From Ignavibacteria bacterium (GTDB taxonomy: Bacteria; Bacteroidota; Ignavibacteria; Kapaibacteriales; UBA961), in the NCBI GenBank assembly GCA_947491315.1, contig CANLII010000008.1, forward strand, positions 22,595 through 86,594: DNA of 64,000 bases. The letters run 5' to 3'. The notes beneath the pieces are model-generated. The model had not been told where the DNA came from, searched no databases, and saw only the letters and a list, made by a program, of their open reading frames with translations. The translations under genes were made by a program, and so were the position numbers. Positions 54,901 to 63,811 of the stretch are shown one piece after another; the first letter of the stretch is position 1, and each line of letters starts with the position of its first letter.

Positions 54901-57351
54901 TCACAAATTCAAGATGATACCCAATGTCATCATGCGTGGCTCGGCAGGTATGATTCCGGGTCCGGGATATGATTCGGCTCTTCGCGTGAAATAGCGGGCA
55001 TCAAATAGATTATTCACATGAGCTTCCACTGAAATCGCTGCATTCAGTTTATATGCAAATGCAAAGTCTGCAACAGTATATGTCGGGATTTCCCCAACAA
55101 TAGGATTGGAAGATCGAATGGCATTGCTTGCATCAGAGAATTGTTTACTTACATGAGAAATATGGAATCCACAACTTATTTCATTGATACTCAATTCCAA
55201 TCCACTGCGAAGTGTCATTGCAGGAATATACTCAACGGTATTTCCTTGAATTCCCGGCAAGGAAGAGCGAATATATACACCTTCAATGAATGAAGAATTG
55301 AGATATGCTCTTAAGCCATGCTGAGTTTTAATTCCAAGCACTTTGAATATGTCTGTTTCAATGATAGACTCAATGCCAATTGTTCTTGTAGCTCCAATAT
55401 TTGTTCGAAAGCGATATGGTAAAAAGAGGGGAGCGCGGTCACTCTTCAAAACCGTACCGATGCGATTTTCATAGGAAAGATAAAAGGCGCTGACATCAAA
55501 ATAGAATAATCCTCCGAATGCATGACCTTTCACACCAAGATCAGCATTGAATCCTTGTTCATCATCCAATGTTGAATCAATAATCAGATTCGGATTATTT
55601 ACGCGAATATCGCTGAATGTGATAGCTCTGAAATTACGAGCATAATTGGCATACATTTCGAAGTCTTGATTTATTCTGAAAGATGTTCCTATTCCATAAA
55701 GAATGATTGAACGACCGACAGTTTTATCTTCGAAATTGTCATTTGTGCTCACGAGATTTCCTGCCAAATCCACAACTCTTTCCGTGAATCTTCCTTTGCT
55801 TCCGGTTTCGACATATTCATATCGTATTCCCGGAAGTATCGTCCAATACTCGGTTGGACGAATCGCAGTTTCTGCAAACAGTGAATAATTCTTGCCAGGA
55901 TTTTCAATATTCATGTTTTCAGGATGTGCATTGTCTGCATATGAAAATGTAGGTGAGAATCGATCATTCGGTATCCCTTGCATACTTATTGCATCACCAT
56001 GATATGCTCTCCAACCGATGAGAAGATTCGAGGGATTTTCATCAAGGAAAAAGGTATGCATGAATCTGGTCTCATTACCAATATTCATAAATTCTCCTTT
56101 GATGAGCGTTGGCGTGATGATTCCATCAATGACTGAAGTATTCTGAAGATTTCCCTGTGAAGATCGTATCGCATTCACATTGAACAATCGTGATTGCACT
56201 CTTGTCATCGGTGAGAATTCGCAGAGTAATTGCAAAGCATTGATATTCCAATCAACTCCGAACCAATTATGTTTTCTGTATGATAATCCCGGATCTTCTT
56301 CGAACTGTCTATCGGTCAAACCACCGGGTAGATGTTGAAGTGATGTATGATATGTGGTCTCGAATGTCAATGAAACATAATCAACAGGTCTATAGCCGAA
56401 ATTCGCATAAGCCGTCAATGCCGAATAATCAGCATTGGCTCTCCAACCATCTCCACGCTTATATGATATGCCGGCATAATAAGTCAACTTATCTTCATCC
56501 GATCCTTGAATGGAAGCAAATGCATTCATGAAACCATATAATCCACCAAATAATCTGGTTTGTGCAAGAAATGGGATGGTATCATGTCCGGACTTCAACT
56601 TGAAATTGACCATACCTCCAAACTGAGGACCATATTGCATTGATGCTGCACCACGGACGATTTCAATTCTGTCCACGAATTCCATTGGCGGCGTATAATA
56701 ATTCTCGGGATAACCAAGCGCATCAGCAGCCATATCATACCCATTGATGCGGGTATTGAAATGGGCGGTTCGATTTGGATTCATACCACGACCACCAATG
56801 CTCAGTTGCAATCCTGATTGATCATTTTCCCAGATATTCAATCCGGGAACTCGGGCAAAGATTTGCCTGGCTTGGGCATTGGATTTATTCGACATGATTT
56901 GATTCATATTGATAAGTTCTGTCTTCTTGCCTTCAAAAATTGCGGCAAGTTGAACATTCTCCAATGAACGGGCCAAAAGTCCATTACGCGAAGCATCCGA
57001 TTGAACAAATACATCTTCAAGAATGATGTCTTTGAGTTTGAGATAGACATTCATCGAAGGAGCATTCACGGGAATAGACACAATTTCCGAGGCAAAACCT
57101 TGAGCTGATATGCGAACTGTGATGATATCTTTTACTGTGGACATCACCCGACTTGCAATGCCTGATATATTTGAGCGAATGATCTGTTGATCATCAAAGA
57201 AGAAGACTTTAGCTCCAATAATCGGTTTTTTTGTTTCCGAATTACTTATTTCTAGTGAAATGGTGACTGGTTTTGGAGCTGGAAATATATTTTCGGTAGA
57301 AAATGCTGATTGGATCAAGAATACTGACAGCAACAGATATATCAAACTCAT
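54901..57351 (-). CDS. TonB-dependent receptor, FecA-like
   Basis: About 816 residues: signal peptide (to SAFSTEN), a carboxypeptidase-regulatory-like domain (~25-110), a plug domain (~130-240) with VQLAAIFEGKKTELINM and IGGRGMNPNRTAHFNTRI, and a 22-stranded barrel ending in MMTLGIILNL. The plug phrase NGYDMAADALGYPENYYTPP is typical of the Fe(III)-dicitrate receptor group. Likely imports a ferric chelate, energised by TonB encoded elsewhere. It overlaps the HTTM gene by ATGA. Confidence 0.93.
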   Translation of the reverse strand: MSLIYLLLSVFLIQSAFSTENIFPAPKPVTISLEISNSETKKPIIGAKVFFFDDQQIIRSNISGIASRVMSTVKDIITVRISAQGFASEIVSIPVNAPSMNVYLKLKDIILEDVFVQSDASRNGLLARSLENVQLAAIFEGKKTELINMNQIMSNKSNAQARQIFARVPGLNIWENDQSGLQLSIGGRGMNPNRTAHFNTRINGYDMAADALGYPENYYTPPMEFVDRIEIVRGAASMQYGPQFGGMVNFKLKSGHDTIPFLAQTRLFGGLYGFMNAFASIQGSDEDKLTYYAGISYKRGDGWRANADYSALTAYANFGYRPVDYVSLTFETTYHTSLQHLPGGLTDRQFEEDPGLSYRKHNWFGVDWNINALQLLCEFSPMTRVQSRLFNVNAIRSSQGNLQNTSVIDGIITPTLIKGEFMNIGNETRFMHTFFLDENPSNLLIGWRAYHGDAISMQGIPNDRFSPTFSYADNAHPENMNIENPGKNYSLFAETAIRPTEYWTILPGIRYEYVETGSKGRFTERVVDLAGNLVSTNDNFEDKTVGRSIILYGIGTSFRINQDFEMYANYARNFRAITFSDIRVNNPNLIIDSTLDDEQGFNADLGVKGHAFGGLFYFDVSAFYLSYENRIGTVLKSDRAPLFLPYRFRTNIGATRTIGIESIIETDIFKVLGIKTQHGLRAYLNSSFIEGVYIRSSLPGIQGNTVEYIPAMTLRSGLELSINEISCGFHISHVSKQFSDASNAIRSSNPIVGEIPTYTVADFAFAYKLNAAISVEAHVNNLFDARYFTRRAESYPGPGIIPAEPRMMTLGIILNL

Positions 57352-58682
57352 TGCAATGCTCCCGGATATGAAGCAATCCATGTTTTATGAGAATAATCAT
57401 CAGTAATTTTTGATAGATCCACTTTGGGATCAATGAGTCGAGCCGAAGGCCTACCATTCATTGTCACCCAACAATCTACTGTTACGATTGGATCATGTAT
57501 ACCTTGCTTTTGATATTCATCATGCAAAAAATGCGCGAAGGCAAGTATCATGTCCGGCTGAAATGACATTTGTTTTTCCTGATGCGCGCTCAGCCATTCA
57601 GCATTATTGACATAACCTGTTTTTCCGGATATTCTATCAGTGATCATGAATTGCGCAGTACCGGATTTTTCTGTCAGCATCACACGCCATCCGAATCTAT
57701 ATCCTTGTTCAGTCCACTGATGATTTCCGGGATAGAGAGCATAACGCAATGGAAACAACAATTGAAATATCACATATATGCCGAGAAATGCAATACCGTA
57801 TTTCGGCAGAGTCACTGTGATTACTTCAGATTGTTGAGTTCTCTTAGAAAAGAATCGTTGAATGATATTCTGATGAATGGAAGGATCAAAAAACAATGTT
57901 GCCATGAATATCATGACAATCGGAAATACTCCAATTTGAAAGAGTAGTCCTGTGATTGAATGGAATATCACAACCGTGACAAATGCATAATACCGAGTTC
58001 TTGTATTGATCAAGAATGCAATGATGATCACATCATAGAGCATACCAAACCATGAGAAAACATAAGCTGTGAAGTCCAATGCGAGCAAAGGACCAATCAC
58101 CGGCAATGATGAATGCGCGGGAAGCCAAATCTTGAGAGGCAAAGCGGAGAAGAGCCAATCAGCATTGACTTTTGCAATGCCGGCATAGACATAGATAATG
58201 CCGATTTGAAAGAATACAATCAAATGTGTCCAATAAGGCACTTCGCTCGCTTCTTTTACGCGACCTGATTGAACATCAAACGATGCAGTCACATGAGCGG
58301 GTAGCATGCAGAGAATCAAAGTGAATAAACTCACTGCATAATAATGATTCAAATAAAAGGAGATATCCCATACTTCGATAGAGGTGAAGCTGAGAAACAT
58401 GAGCAATGACATCATTCTGAATCTATATCCCAGAATAACGCCGATCGAAGAAATGATGAGTAATGCAAATGTTGCATATATCAAGGGAGTTGAAGGAGCT
58501 GTGAAGAACTCTAAACCGAAATACGGGAAGTGGAATTTCGGTTGGATATACTGCATGTCTATCCAACCCAGAAGAATGAATCTCAGCGTACTAATGAGAA
58601 TGAGCATTCCCAGTCCCATGCGAAAATATGCAAGGGTTGAGGCCGAAGCCGGGACATGAAGGAAATGCTTGATTCTAATCAT
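57348..58682 (-). CDS. HTTM (vitamin K-dependent carboxylase-like) membrane protein
   Basis: A 444-residue protein with four or more N-terminal helices and the HTTM phrase HLIVFFQIGIIYVYAGIAKVNADWLFSALPLKIWLP near residue 155-195, followed by further helices to ~310 and a soluble C-terminal part with WTEQGYRFGWRVMLTEKSG. This matches the HTTM / gamma-carboxylase-like family. In Bacteroidota it often accompanies imelysin and TonB receptors; the biochemical role there is unknown. Confidence 0.9.
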   Translation of the reverse strand: MIRIKHFLHVPASASTLAYFRMGLGMLILISTLRFILLGWIDMQYIQPKFHFPYFGLEFFTAPSTPLIYATFALLIISSIGVILGYRFRMMSLLMFLSFTSIEVWDISFYLNHYYAVSLFTLILCMLPAHVTASFDVQSGRVKEASEVPYWTHLIVFFQIGIIYVYAGIAKVNADWLFSALPLKIWLPAHSSLPVIGPLLALDFTAYVFSWFGMLYDVIIIAFLINTRTRYYAFVTVVIFHSITGLLFQIGVFPIVMIFMATLFFDPSIHQNIIQRFFSKRTQQSEVITVTLPKYGIAFLGIYVIFQLLFPLRYALYPGNHQWTEQGYRFGWRVMLTEKSGTAQFMITDRISGKTGYVNNAEWLSAHQEKQMSFQPDMILAFAHFLHDEYQKQGIHDPIVTVDCWVTMNGRPSARLIDPKVDLSKITDDYSHKTWIASYPGALQ

Positions 58683-58694
58683 GATATTGGAGAA

Positions 58695-59798
58695 TCAATC
58701 TCCGTCTCCACTGGCATAGGTAATTGAAATTCCAAGCAGAGATGACATCTCACTTTTGATAAAGCGCGTATGCTTGGTCATTTCCAAAAAGATCTGTTCC
58801 AATTGCGAAGACTGACCAATGATCATAGTGTGCAGCGGTACTTGTGCATCGATTGTGGATATACCTGTTCCAATCACATTCCATTGCAATTCTGTGTCTT
58901 GTGCCAATCGTGGACCATTCTCTACAGAAAGGATATACTCTTTAAATCCATTTGGTGAAAGGGAAGTGGCAAGTGAAAGTCTTGCATAGCCAAACCAAAG
59001 ATGTCGGAGTGCAGTATATTTGGCTTGAAGTAATGCTGTGGAATAACCGCTATAATATCCTTCAACTTTTGATGGCTCACTATTCACTTGACCTGCTCTC
59101 TTGCCCATTGGCAAACCAAGATTATAATTCTTCATCACTTCAAAATGAAAGACAAATGCATTATACAACTCAGAAATCGATGATCCTGCCTGCGCTCCAT
59201 CATTATTGATAAAAGCCGTTCCATATACGCCTTGCCATTGATTCAATACAGTTTCAACTCTCGTTACTATATTTCTGCTCACGGCTTTCATATATGCAAG
59301 TTTGAATGGTTGATCTTTGATTGATTGAATGAATGAAGCTGAGTCTTTGAATATCAAATATTCCAAAGCATAGAGTCCTCGGGAATCTCTATCGAAATTC
59401 CTAAAACTTGTGTCTTTCGCATTGATAGAAGATTCAATCTTCAAAGCGGAAGCGGGAAATGTGCCGATATTTTGAAAGAGGGAACCATCACTCATTTGCG
59501 CAGGTCCAAAATCAAAGAATACCACATATTGCCAAGCTTCAGCCATCCTGCGCCAGCTATTGCGAAGCTCTAGTGCATTCTGTTCATTCTGATTTTCCGC
59601 GAATGATTGCAATGTTGATTCAAAACTCTTCACTGCTTGATACATATCACCATAGAGTGGAATGATGGTATTTTTTGCGGTGAATTCAAGCATTGCTTTT
59701 CTATCATACCCTTGTCCGACAGGACCTGCCGGATCATCACATGATGAAAAGGAGAAAAGCGGAATCAGCGTAATGAAGATGAGGGTTATTTTTTTCAT
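58695..59798 (-). CDS. imelysin family lipoprotein (peptidase M75-like)
   Basis: A 367-residue lipoprotein (lipobox FSFSSC, Cys near residue 20). The imelysin repeat pattern is visible: NSWRRMAEAWQYVVFFDFGP, GLYALEYLIFKD and a second half with LYNAFVFHFEVMKNYNLGLPMG and ALRHLWFGYARLSL. Imelysin-like proteins are linked to iron uptake. The canonical GxHxxE reads GLYALE here, so the His of the motif is not conserved. It lies 2 bp after the DUF4856-like gene. Confidence 0.9.
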   Translation of the reverse strand: MKKITLIFITLIPLFSFSSCDDPAGPVGQGYDRKAMLEFTAKNTIIPLYGDMYQAVKSFESTLQSFAENQNEQNALELRNSWRRMAEAWQYVVFFDFGPAQMSDGSLFQNIGTFPASALKIESSINAKDTSFRNFDRDSRGLYALEYLIFKDSASFIQSIKDQPFKLAYMKAVSRNIVTRVETVLNQWQGVYGTAFINNDGAQAGSSISELYNAFVFHFEVMKNYNLGLPMGKRAGQVNSEPSKVEGYYSGYSTALLQAKYTALRHLWFGYARLSLATSLSPNGFKEYILSVENGPRLAQDTELQWNVIGTGISTIDAQVPLHTMIIGQSSQLEQIFLEMTKHTRFIKSEMSSLLGISITYASGDGD

Positions 59799-59800
59799 GA

Positions 59801-60871
59801 TTATTGTCTATTCTGAGTTGTGACCCAATTCACTTTGAAATCTTCTATTTCTTGATCAGTGAATCCATAGATTGATTTGATTCTTGCAATCACTTGAAGG
59901 AGTGCGGGAGCATTTGTGAAAGCATCGGTGACAAATACCGCAGGTTTATTGGATTTGAGCAATGAGAGTATGTCATCAATTTGCGCATTCGTGATTTTCT
60001 TTTCGGAAATGCCTTTCAACCCACCTAAGAAACCAATGCTTTCGCCAACTGCATGAAGTCCTGCACCATTGTCAATTGCTTGAGGATTGGTCATCGTGAA
60101 TTTGGCATGTGCTGAAAAACAATAATTCACTACAGTTGCCAAGATTGCTTTTTCCCATGTGAGAAGCACTGATTTTCTATCGTATAATGTCTCATTGGTA
60201 TAATCAGAACCGGCTTTCTGATGTGCTTGCATTGCAATCACATTCTTCTTGAATGCGGTGTAGAGACCATTCCCATCATTTTTATCTCTACGGGCTGCAT
60301 AGGAAGCGGAAAGGATATCGGGGAAATTTGTTGTTCTATCACTATTGGAAAACCGTGGAGTTGCGCCAAAGAGGGCAATGAGTTTATGCGTGGATTCAGA
60401 AGTAATAGACATTCTTGATGCTTTATGATAGAATAAGCCGAAGAATGATGTCTTGTCCAAGATTTGCTCTATTTCCAAGCCATTTTCATCAAAGAGATAT
60501 CCGCCATAGGTTCCGCCTTGAGTTTGGGTGGCAGCATATGGATCATAGGAATTACCCGAAGCTTTTGTCAATTCTTGAAGATATGCAGGAAAAATTGCTG
60601 TAAGTGAATCATTCGCTTCAGTGAGATGCGCTTGCATTGCGGTAAGTGCTGTGGCATAATCCACAGTAATACCACTCGTTCTGCCTGTTTTGAGCAAGTT
60701 TACAAAGTCTTGATGCTGTTTGATGAGAACATTCTCTGCAGCAATGGCATTTGTATAGCCAGTCGAGTCATAAATAGTTGGAATGTCAATAGGTTGCATT
60801 CCATCATCGGAGCAACCGATCATCAAAACCACAAGCAGAGCTGATGTGGAGAGGGAAAAGAAATGCTTCAT
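59801..60871 (-). CDS. DUF4856-like lipoprotein
   Basis: A 356-residue lipoprotein (LMIGCSDD, Cys near residue 20). The pattern Y.STGYTNAIAAENVLIKQHQDFVNLLKTGR at the N-terminus, AGSDYTNETLYDRKSVLLTWEKAILATVVNY in the middle and HAVGESIGFLGGLK matches DUF4856 proteins that neighbour imelysins in Bacteroidota. First gene of the iron-type operon; the promoter and operator lie 30-75 bp upstream. Confidence 0.87.
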   Translation of the reverse strand: MKHFFSLSTSALLVVLMIGCSDDGMQPIDIPTIYDSTGYTNAIAAENVLIKQHQDFVNLLKTGRTSGITVDYATALTAMQAHLTEANDSLTAIFPAYLQELTKASGNSYDPYAATQTQGGTYGGYLFDENGLEIEQILDKTSFFGLFYHKASRMSITSESTHKLIALFGATPRFSNSDRTTNFPDILSASYAARRDKNDGNGLYTAFKKNVIAMQAHQKAGSDYTNETLYDRKSVLLTWEKAILATVVNYCFSAHAKFTMTNPQAIDNGAGLHAVGESIGFLGGLKGISEKKITNAQIDDILSLLKSNKPAVFVTDAFTNAPALLQVIARIKSIYGFTDQEIEDFKVNWVTTQNRQ

Positions 60872-60900
60872 CTATGGTATCAGTTATATGGTAAAACTTA

Positions 60901-60917
60901 TTTAGACTTAGTCTAAA
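60901..60917. promoter_or_regulatory. 17-bp inverted repeat, DtxR-family-like operator
   Basis: TTTAGACTTAGTCTAAA is a perfect 7-3-7 inverted repeat. Its form, TTTAGnC..GnCTAAA, resembles operators of metal-dependent DtxR/IdeR/MntR-type repressors. It overlaps the candidate -7 element of the downstream minus-strand operon, so a bound repressor would block transcription. Confidence 0.5.
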
Positions 60918-60944
60918 TTAAGAACTTCATCATACATGACCAAA
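60913..60944 (-). promoter_or_regulatory. candidate promoter of the iron operon
   Basis: On the minus strand TTTG (60944-60941), a 20-bp spacer and TAATTTAG (60920-60913) match the Bacteroidota promoter form with one mismatch in the -7 element. The predicted start site falls inside the inverted repeat at 60901-60917. Confidence 0.42.
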
Positions 60945-60961
60945 TACATCCTATTTTATAA

Positions 60962-60994
60962 TTTCTTATTAAAGCAAGTTTTTTACTACATTTG
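60962..60994 (+). promoter_or_regulatory. candidate promoter of the secreted barrel-like gene
   Basis: TTTC (60962-60965), 21 bp, then TACATTTG (60987-60994). The -7 element is exact and the -33 has one mismatch. The gene start is at 61054, leaving a leader of ~55 bp. Confidence 0.38.
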
Positions 60995-61026
60995 CCATGC
61001 AGCAAATGGGGTAATTATAAAACCCC
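60989..61026 (+). other. two adjacent hairpins in the leader region
   Basis: CATTTGC/GCAAATG (7-bp stem, 6-nt loop, 60989-61008) and GGGGT/ACCCC (5-bp stem, 9-nt loop, 61008-61026) lie back to back before the gene at 61054. The second could fold in the leader RNA. Together with the inverted repeat they account for most of the 182-bp gap. Confidence 0.3.
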
Positions 61027-61053
61027 TGTTTTACATTTATTATGGGAAGTACC

Positions 61054-61704
61054 ATGAAACACCTCAAACACATTTTTTTCGCTATTCTCTGTATATGTGC
61101 GACAGATCTTATTGCCCAGCAGACATATTTTAATATCCCAAACTCAAGGGTTACAGGGCAAGGTGATATTTATTTACAAGTCAATACTTTTTTGACAAAT
61201 AATTTGGACAGAACCCAACTGAATGGCATGTATGGTGTCAATAAAAACACTGAAGTGGGTTTAAATTTATTGAATTACAATAGTGGTGATACTTGGTATG
61301 GCTTAACGGCACAACATAGAGAAGAGTTAACTTCTGAGCATAATCTTACAGTAGGAGCAACATACTACCTCAATTCAAATGACTCATACTACCTCTATGG
61401 CTTGGTTACAGCAAACAAATTACTTGCAAAAGCGAATATCAATGCCGGTGTATACTATGGTAATGAAAGTATGTTTGGTGAATCTACAATCGGTTTCATG
61501 GCAGGCATAGATTATCCAGTATTGAATGACAAAATCCGTGTCAAGGGTGAAATCATGACCGGTAAACATTGGATGAATGGTCTTAATGTTGGTGGTCAAT
61601 ATGAAATATCGAAGAGTATGCTAGCCGGGGTTGGAATCAATCTTTTCAATTTCAATGACAAAGCTGCATCTCCCTTTATCTTGCAATTACATTATAATAT
61701 GTAA
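61054..61704 (+). CDS. secreted beta-rich protein, probable outer-membrane barrel
   Basis: A 216-residue protein with a signal peptide (to LIAQQ). The mature part consists of ~18 short amphipathic beta strands with alternating pattern, e.g. YGVNKNTEVGLNLLNYNSG and YLYGLVTANKLLAKANINAGVYYG, ending in an aromatic-rich strand ILQLHYNM as barrel proteins do. I do not recognise the family. ATG 61054 is chosen; an in-frame ATG at 61042 adds four residues. It has its own promoter-like region and terminator, so it is a single-gene unit, divergent from the iron operon. Confidence 0.78.
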   Translation: MKHLKHIFFAILCICATDLIAQQTYFNIPNSRVTGQGDIYLQVNTFLTNNLDRTQLNGMYGVNKNTEVGLNLLNYNSGDTWYGLTAQHREELTSEHNLTVGATYYLNSNDSYYLYGLVTANKLLAKANINAGVYYGNESMFGESTIGFMAGIDYPVLNDKIRVKGEIMTGKHWMNGLNVGGQYEISKSMLAGVGINLFNFNDKAASPFILQLHYNM

Positions 61705-61726
61705 TGTGATTCATTTTGTTTTTTTG

Positions 61727-61759
61727 AAAAGCGAGTCGATTCATCGGCTCGCTTTTTTT
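61727..61759 (+). terminator. rho-independent terminator
   Basis: Stem AAAAGCGAG / CTCGCTTTT extended by T-G, C-G and G-C pairs with a 6-nt loop, followed by a run of Ts. It lies 22 bp after the stop of the barrel-like gene and ends 13 bp before the next gene. Confidence 0.88.
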
Positions 61760-61772
61760 ATTTTGGGGAAAT

Positions 61773-63047
61773 ATGCTACTATCCATAATAATACTAATGC
61801 TTCTTCTTTCAAGCAGAGAGACTATGATGTCTCAAGTGGGAGGGGCATACCCAGTATCAATCGCATCATCACTCAATAAGATCTTCTCTCACCATGGAGT
61901 GCTTGGTGGATCAGTCGTCACATTTGATAGAAATGGCTACCATTCATTTTCTTATGGTGATGCTTTTCCGGACAGCATTCCATTTACCGATTCAACCTTC
62001 CTTCGCATTGCAAGCATTTCCAAAATGTTCACCGGCATGGCATTATTACAATTGGTGGAAGAGGGGAAGGTAGAACTCGATCATGATGTAAATTCATACT
62101 TGGATTTCAAGCTTGTGAATCCCGCTTATCCAAAAGTTCCGATCACGATTCGGATGCTACTCAATCATACATCCACATTGCAGGATTCAAGAGTAATACT
62201 CAGCATGGCCAAAAAAGCGATCTATAGAGATACGCTGAATCCGGAGAAGTTGATACCTGATATCAGAGAACTTTTCACATCGAGAAACAATCATTTTTTA
62301 CCACGAACACTCAAACTTGCAAAAGGAGAGATATCAAGAGTTATTCCCGGTTCATATTTTCATTATACGAATCTCAATTTCGTGATTATTGCGCATATCA
62401 TTGAAAGAATTGAACAACAGCCATTTCATGCTGTGATCAAAAATAAATTGCTTGATCGCTATGCCATTCCGGGTGGTTTTATCGTGCAGGAAATTCCTGA
62501 GCAGGGCACATTGAGTCCGCAATATCTCCCGAAAGGCAATACCTGGATTCCTGAAGCAGATGCATATGCTGCGCCATATGATTCCATCTTTACTTCAATC
62601 ACAGACTATATACCCGGAAGAAATGTTTTGCGATTTTCGCCTCAAGCAGGAATGAGAGTAAGTAGTAATGGTCTAGCAACATTTTTTCGTTCTTTTCTAT
62701 CTGATTCCAAAATATCAACTATCAAAACAATGATGTTCAAATCAGGTTGGAAGGCTCGGGGTGACAATAATTCTCATCAATTTGATAACTTATTCAAGGA
62801 ATGGGGTTTGGCTTGTCATATCATCAATGAAAGACAAGAACCCTTCGCGGAAGACTTTCCATGGATTGGTCATATAGGTCGTGCAAATGGTGCATATACA
62901 TTGATGTATATGAGTCCTCAAGCACAGAAAGGAATAGTGATATTCATCAATGGAAAAAGGAAGCAATCAAAGGGAAGTATTGGCTTTGAATCAATCGAAA
63001 AAGAAATCATGAATATTATTTTGAATCAACATTGGAGGAAGGAATGA
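61773..63047 (+). CDS. beta-lactamase-fold serine hydrolase, secreted
   Basis: A 424-residue class C beta-lactamase-related protein. A signal-like hydrophobic N-terminus is followed by LRIASISKMFTGMALLQLVEEGKVELD, where Ser81 and Lys84 form the SxxK motif, and by Y198-T-N200, the YxN motif. The third, HxG-like, site is GHIGRANGAYTLMY. Such proteins act as D-amino-acid amidases, esterases or peptidoglycan peptidases; true beta-lactamase activity is not implied. Its stop overlaps the next gene as ATGA. Confidence 0.9.
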   Translation: MLLSIIILMLLLSSRETMMSQVGGAYPVSIASSLNKIFSHHGVLGGSVVTFDRNGYHSFSYGDAFPDSIPFTDSTFLRIASISKMFTGMALLQLVEEGKVELDHDVNSYLDFKLVNPAYPKVPITIRMLLNHTSTLQDSRVILSMAKKAIYRDTLNPEKLIPDIRELFTSRNNHFLPRTLKLAKGEISRVIPGSYFHYTNLNFVIIAHIIERIEQQPFHAVIKNKLLDRYAIPGGFIVQEIPEQGTLSPQYLPKGNTWIPEADAYAAPYDSIFTSITDYIPGRNVLRFSPQAGMRVSSNGLATFFRSFLSDSKISTIKTMMFKSGWKARGDNNSHQFDNLFKEWGLACHIINERQEPFAEDFPWIGHIGRANGAYTLMYMSPQAQKGIVIFINGKRKQSKGSIGFESIEKEIMNIILNQHWRKE

Positions 63048-63436
63048 AGTATTTCATCATTTGCGCCATCGCACTTTTCATAATGAACGAATCTCTTGAA
63101 GCACAAACCATGCGCATGGGTCAATCTCCATCCGGACAAATCATTCTCACGATGGACAAAAACAGAATCCGAAGAGGAAATTCTCCTTCCGGTGAAATTG
63201 TCCTTACCATAGATGGCGAGCGAATAAGAAAAGGTAATTCTCCATCGGGAACAATCATCGCAACTGTTGTCGGAAATTTCGTGAGAGAAGGGAATTCATC
63301 TGCAGGAAAAATACTTGCCTTTATTGACGGCAATAAAGTACGAAAAGGAAATTCACCTTCAGGTACCATCATTGCGACAACCAATGGCGGAAGAATGAGC
63401 GGTGCCGCGGCGGCTGTCTATTTACTCTTGTTATGA
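63044..63436 (+). CDS. secreted protein of five 19-residue repeats
   Basis: A 130-residue exported protein (signal peptide to LEAQ) made almost wholly of five tandem 19-residue units of the form (I/V)RxGNSPSGxIxxTxxGxx. Examples are IRRGNSPSGEIVLTIDGER and VRKGNSPSGTIIATTNGGR. The repeats differ at DNA level, so they are old and selected. Each unit would form two or three beta strands, suggesting a beta-solenoid or fan. The C-terminus is a short hydrophobic AAAVYLLLL. GGAGG at 63034 is a good ribosome site. I do not know the family. It is coupled to the serine hydrolase upstream. Confidence 0.82.
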   Translation: MKYFIICAIALFIMNESLEAQTMRMGQSPSGQIILTMDKNRIRRGNSPSGEIVLTIDGERIRKGNSPSGTIIATVVGNFVREGNSSAGKILAFIDGNKVRKGNSPSGTIIATTNGGRMSGAAAAVYLLLL

Positions 63437-63484
63437 TGATTGCACCCCGAGCGAAGCCGAGGGGTGGGGTTTTATTGTGATTCC

Positions 63485-63794
63485 GCCCCGATGGGGCTAT
63501 TGTGATAACGCCCCGCTGGGGCTATTGTGTATTCCCCTCAGATGAGGGGGTGCCCGGAGGGCGGGGTGGGATTCTTCTTCTGATGTCGCCCCGCTGGGGC
63601 TATTGTGATTCCGCCCCGATGGGGCTACCGCTTTATTCCCCTCAGATGAGGGGTGCCCGGAGGGCGGGGTGGGATTCTTCTTCTATGTCGCCCCGATGGG
63701 GCTATTGTGATAACGCCCCGCTGGGGCTATTGTGTATTCACCTCAGATGAGGGGTGCCCGGAGGGCGGGGTGGGATTCTTCTTCTTCTGATGTC
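63485..63794. repeat. three ~103-bp higher-order repeats (A-A-B)
   Basis: A copies at 63485, 63510, 63588, 63613, 63690, 63715 and 63795 and B copies at 63531, 63635 and 63736 form three blocks of A-A-B with steps of 103, 102 and 105 bp. The two A variants (loop GAT or GCT) come in the order GAT-GCT, GCT-GAT, GAT-GCT, so the middle block is swapped. Confidence 0.88.
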
Positions 63795-63811
63795 GCCCCG
63801 ATGGGGCTATT

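Noticed and set aside
63502..63750. 82-residue plus-strand reading frame in the repeats
   Set aside because: Composition follows the palindromic DNA units; no independent coding evidence.
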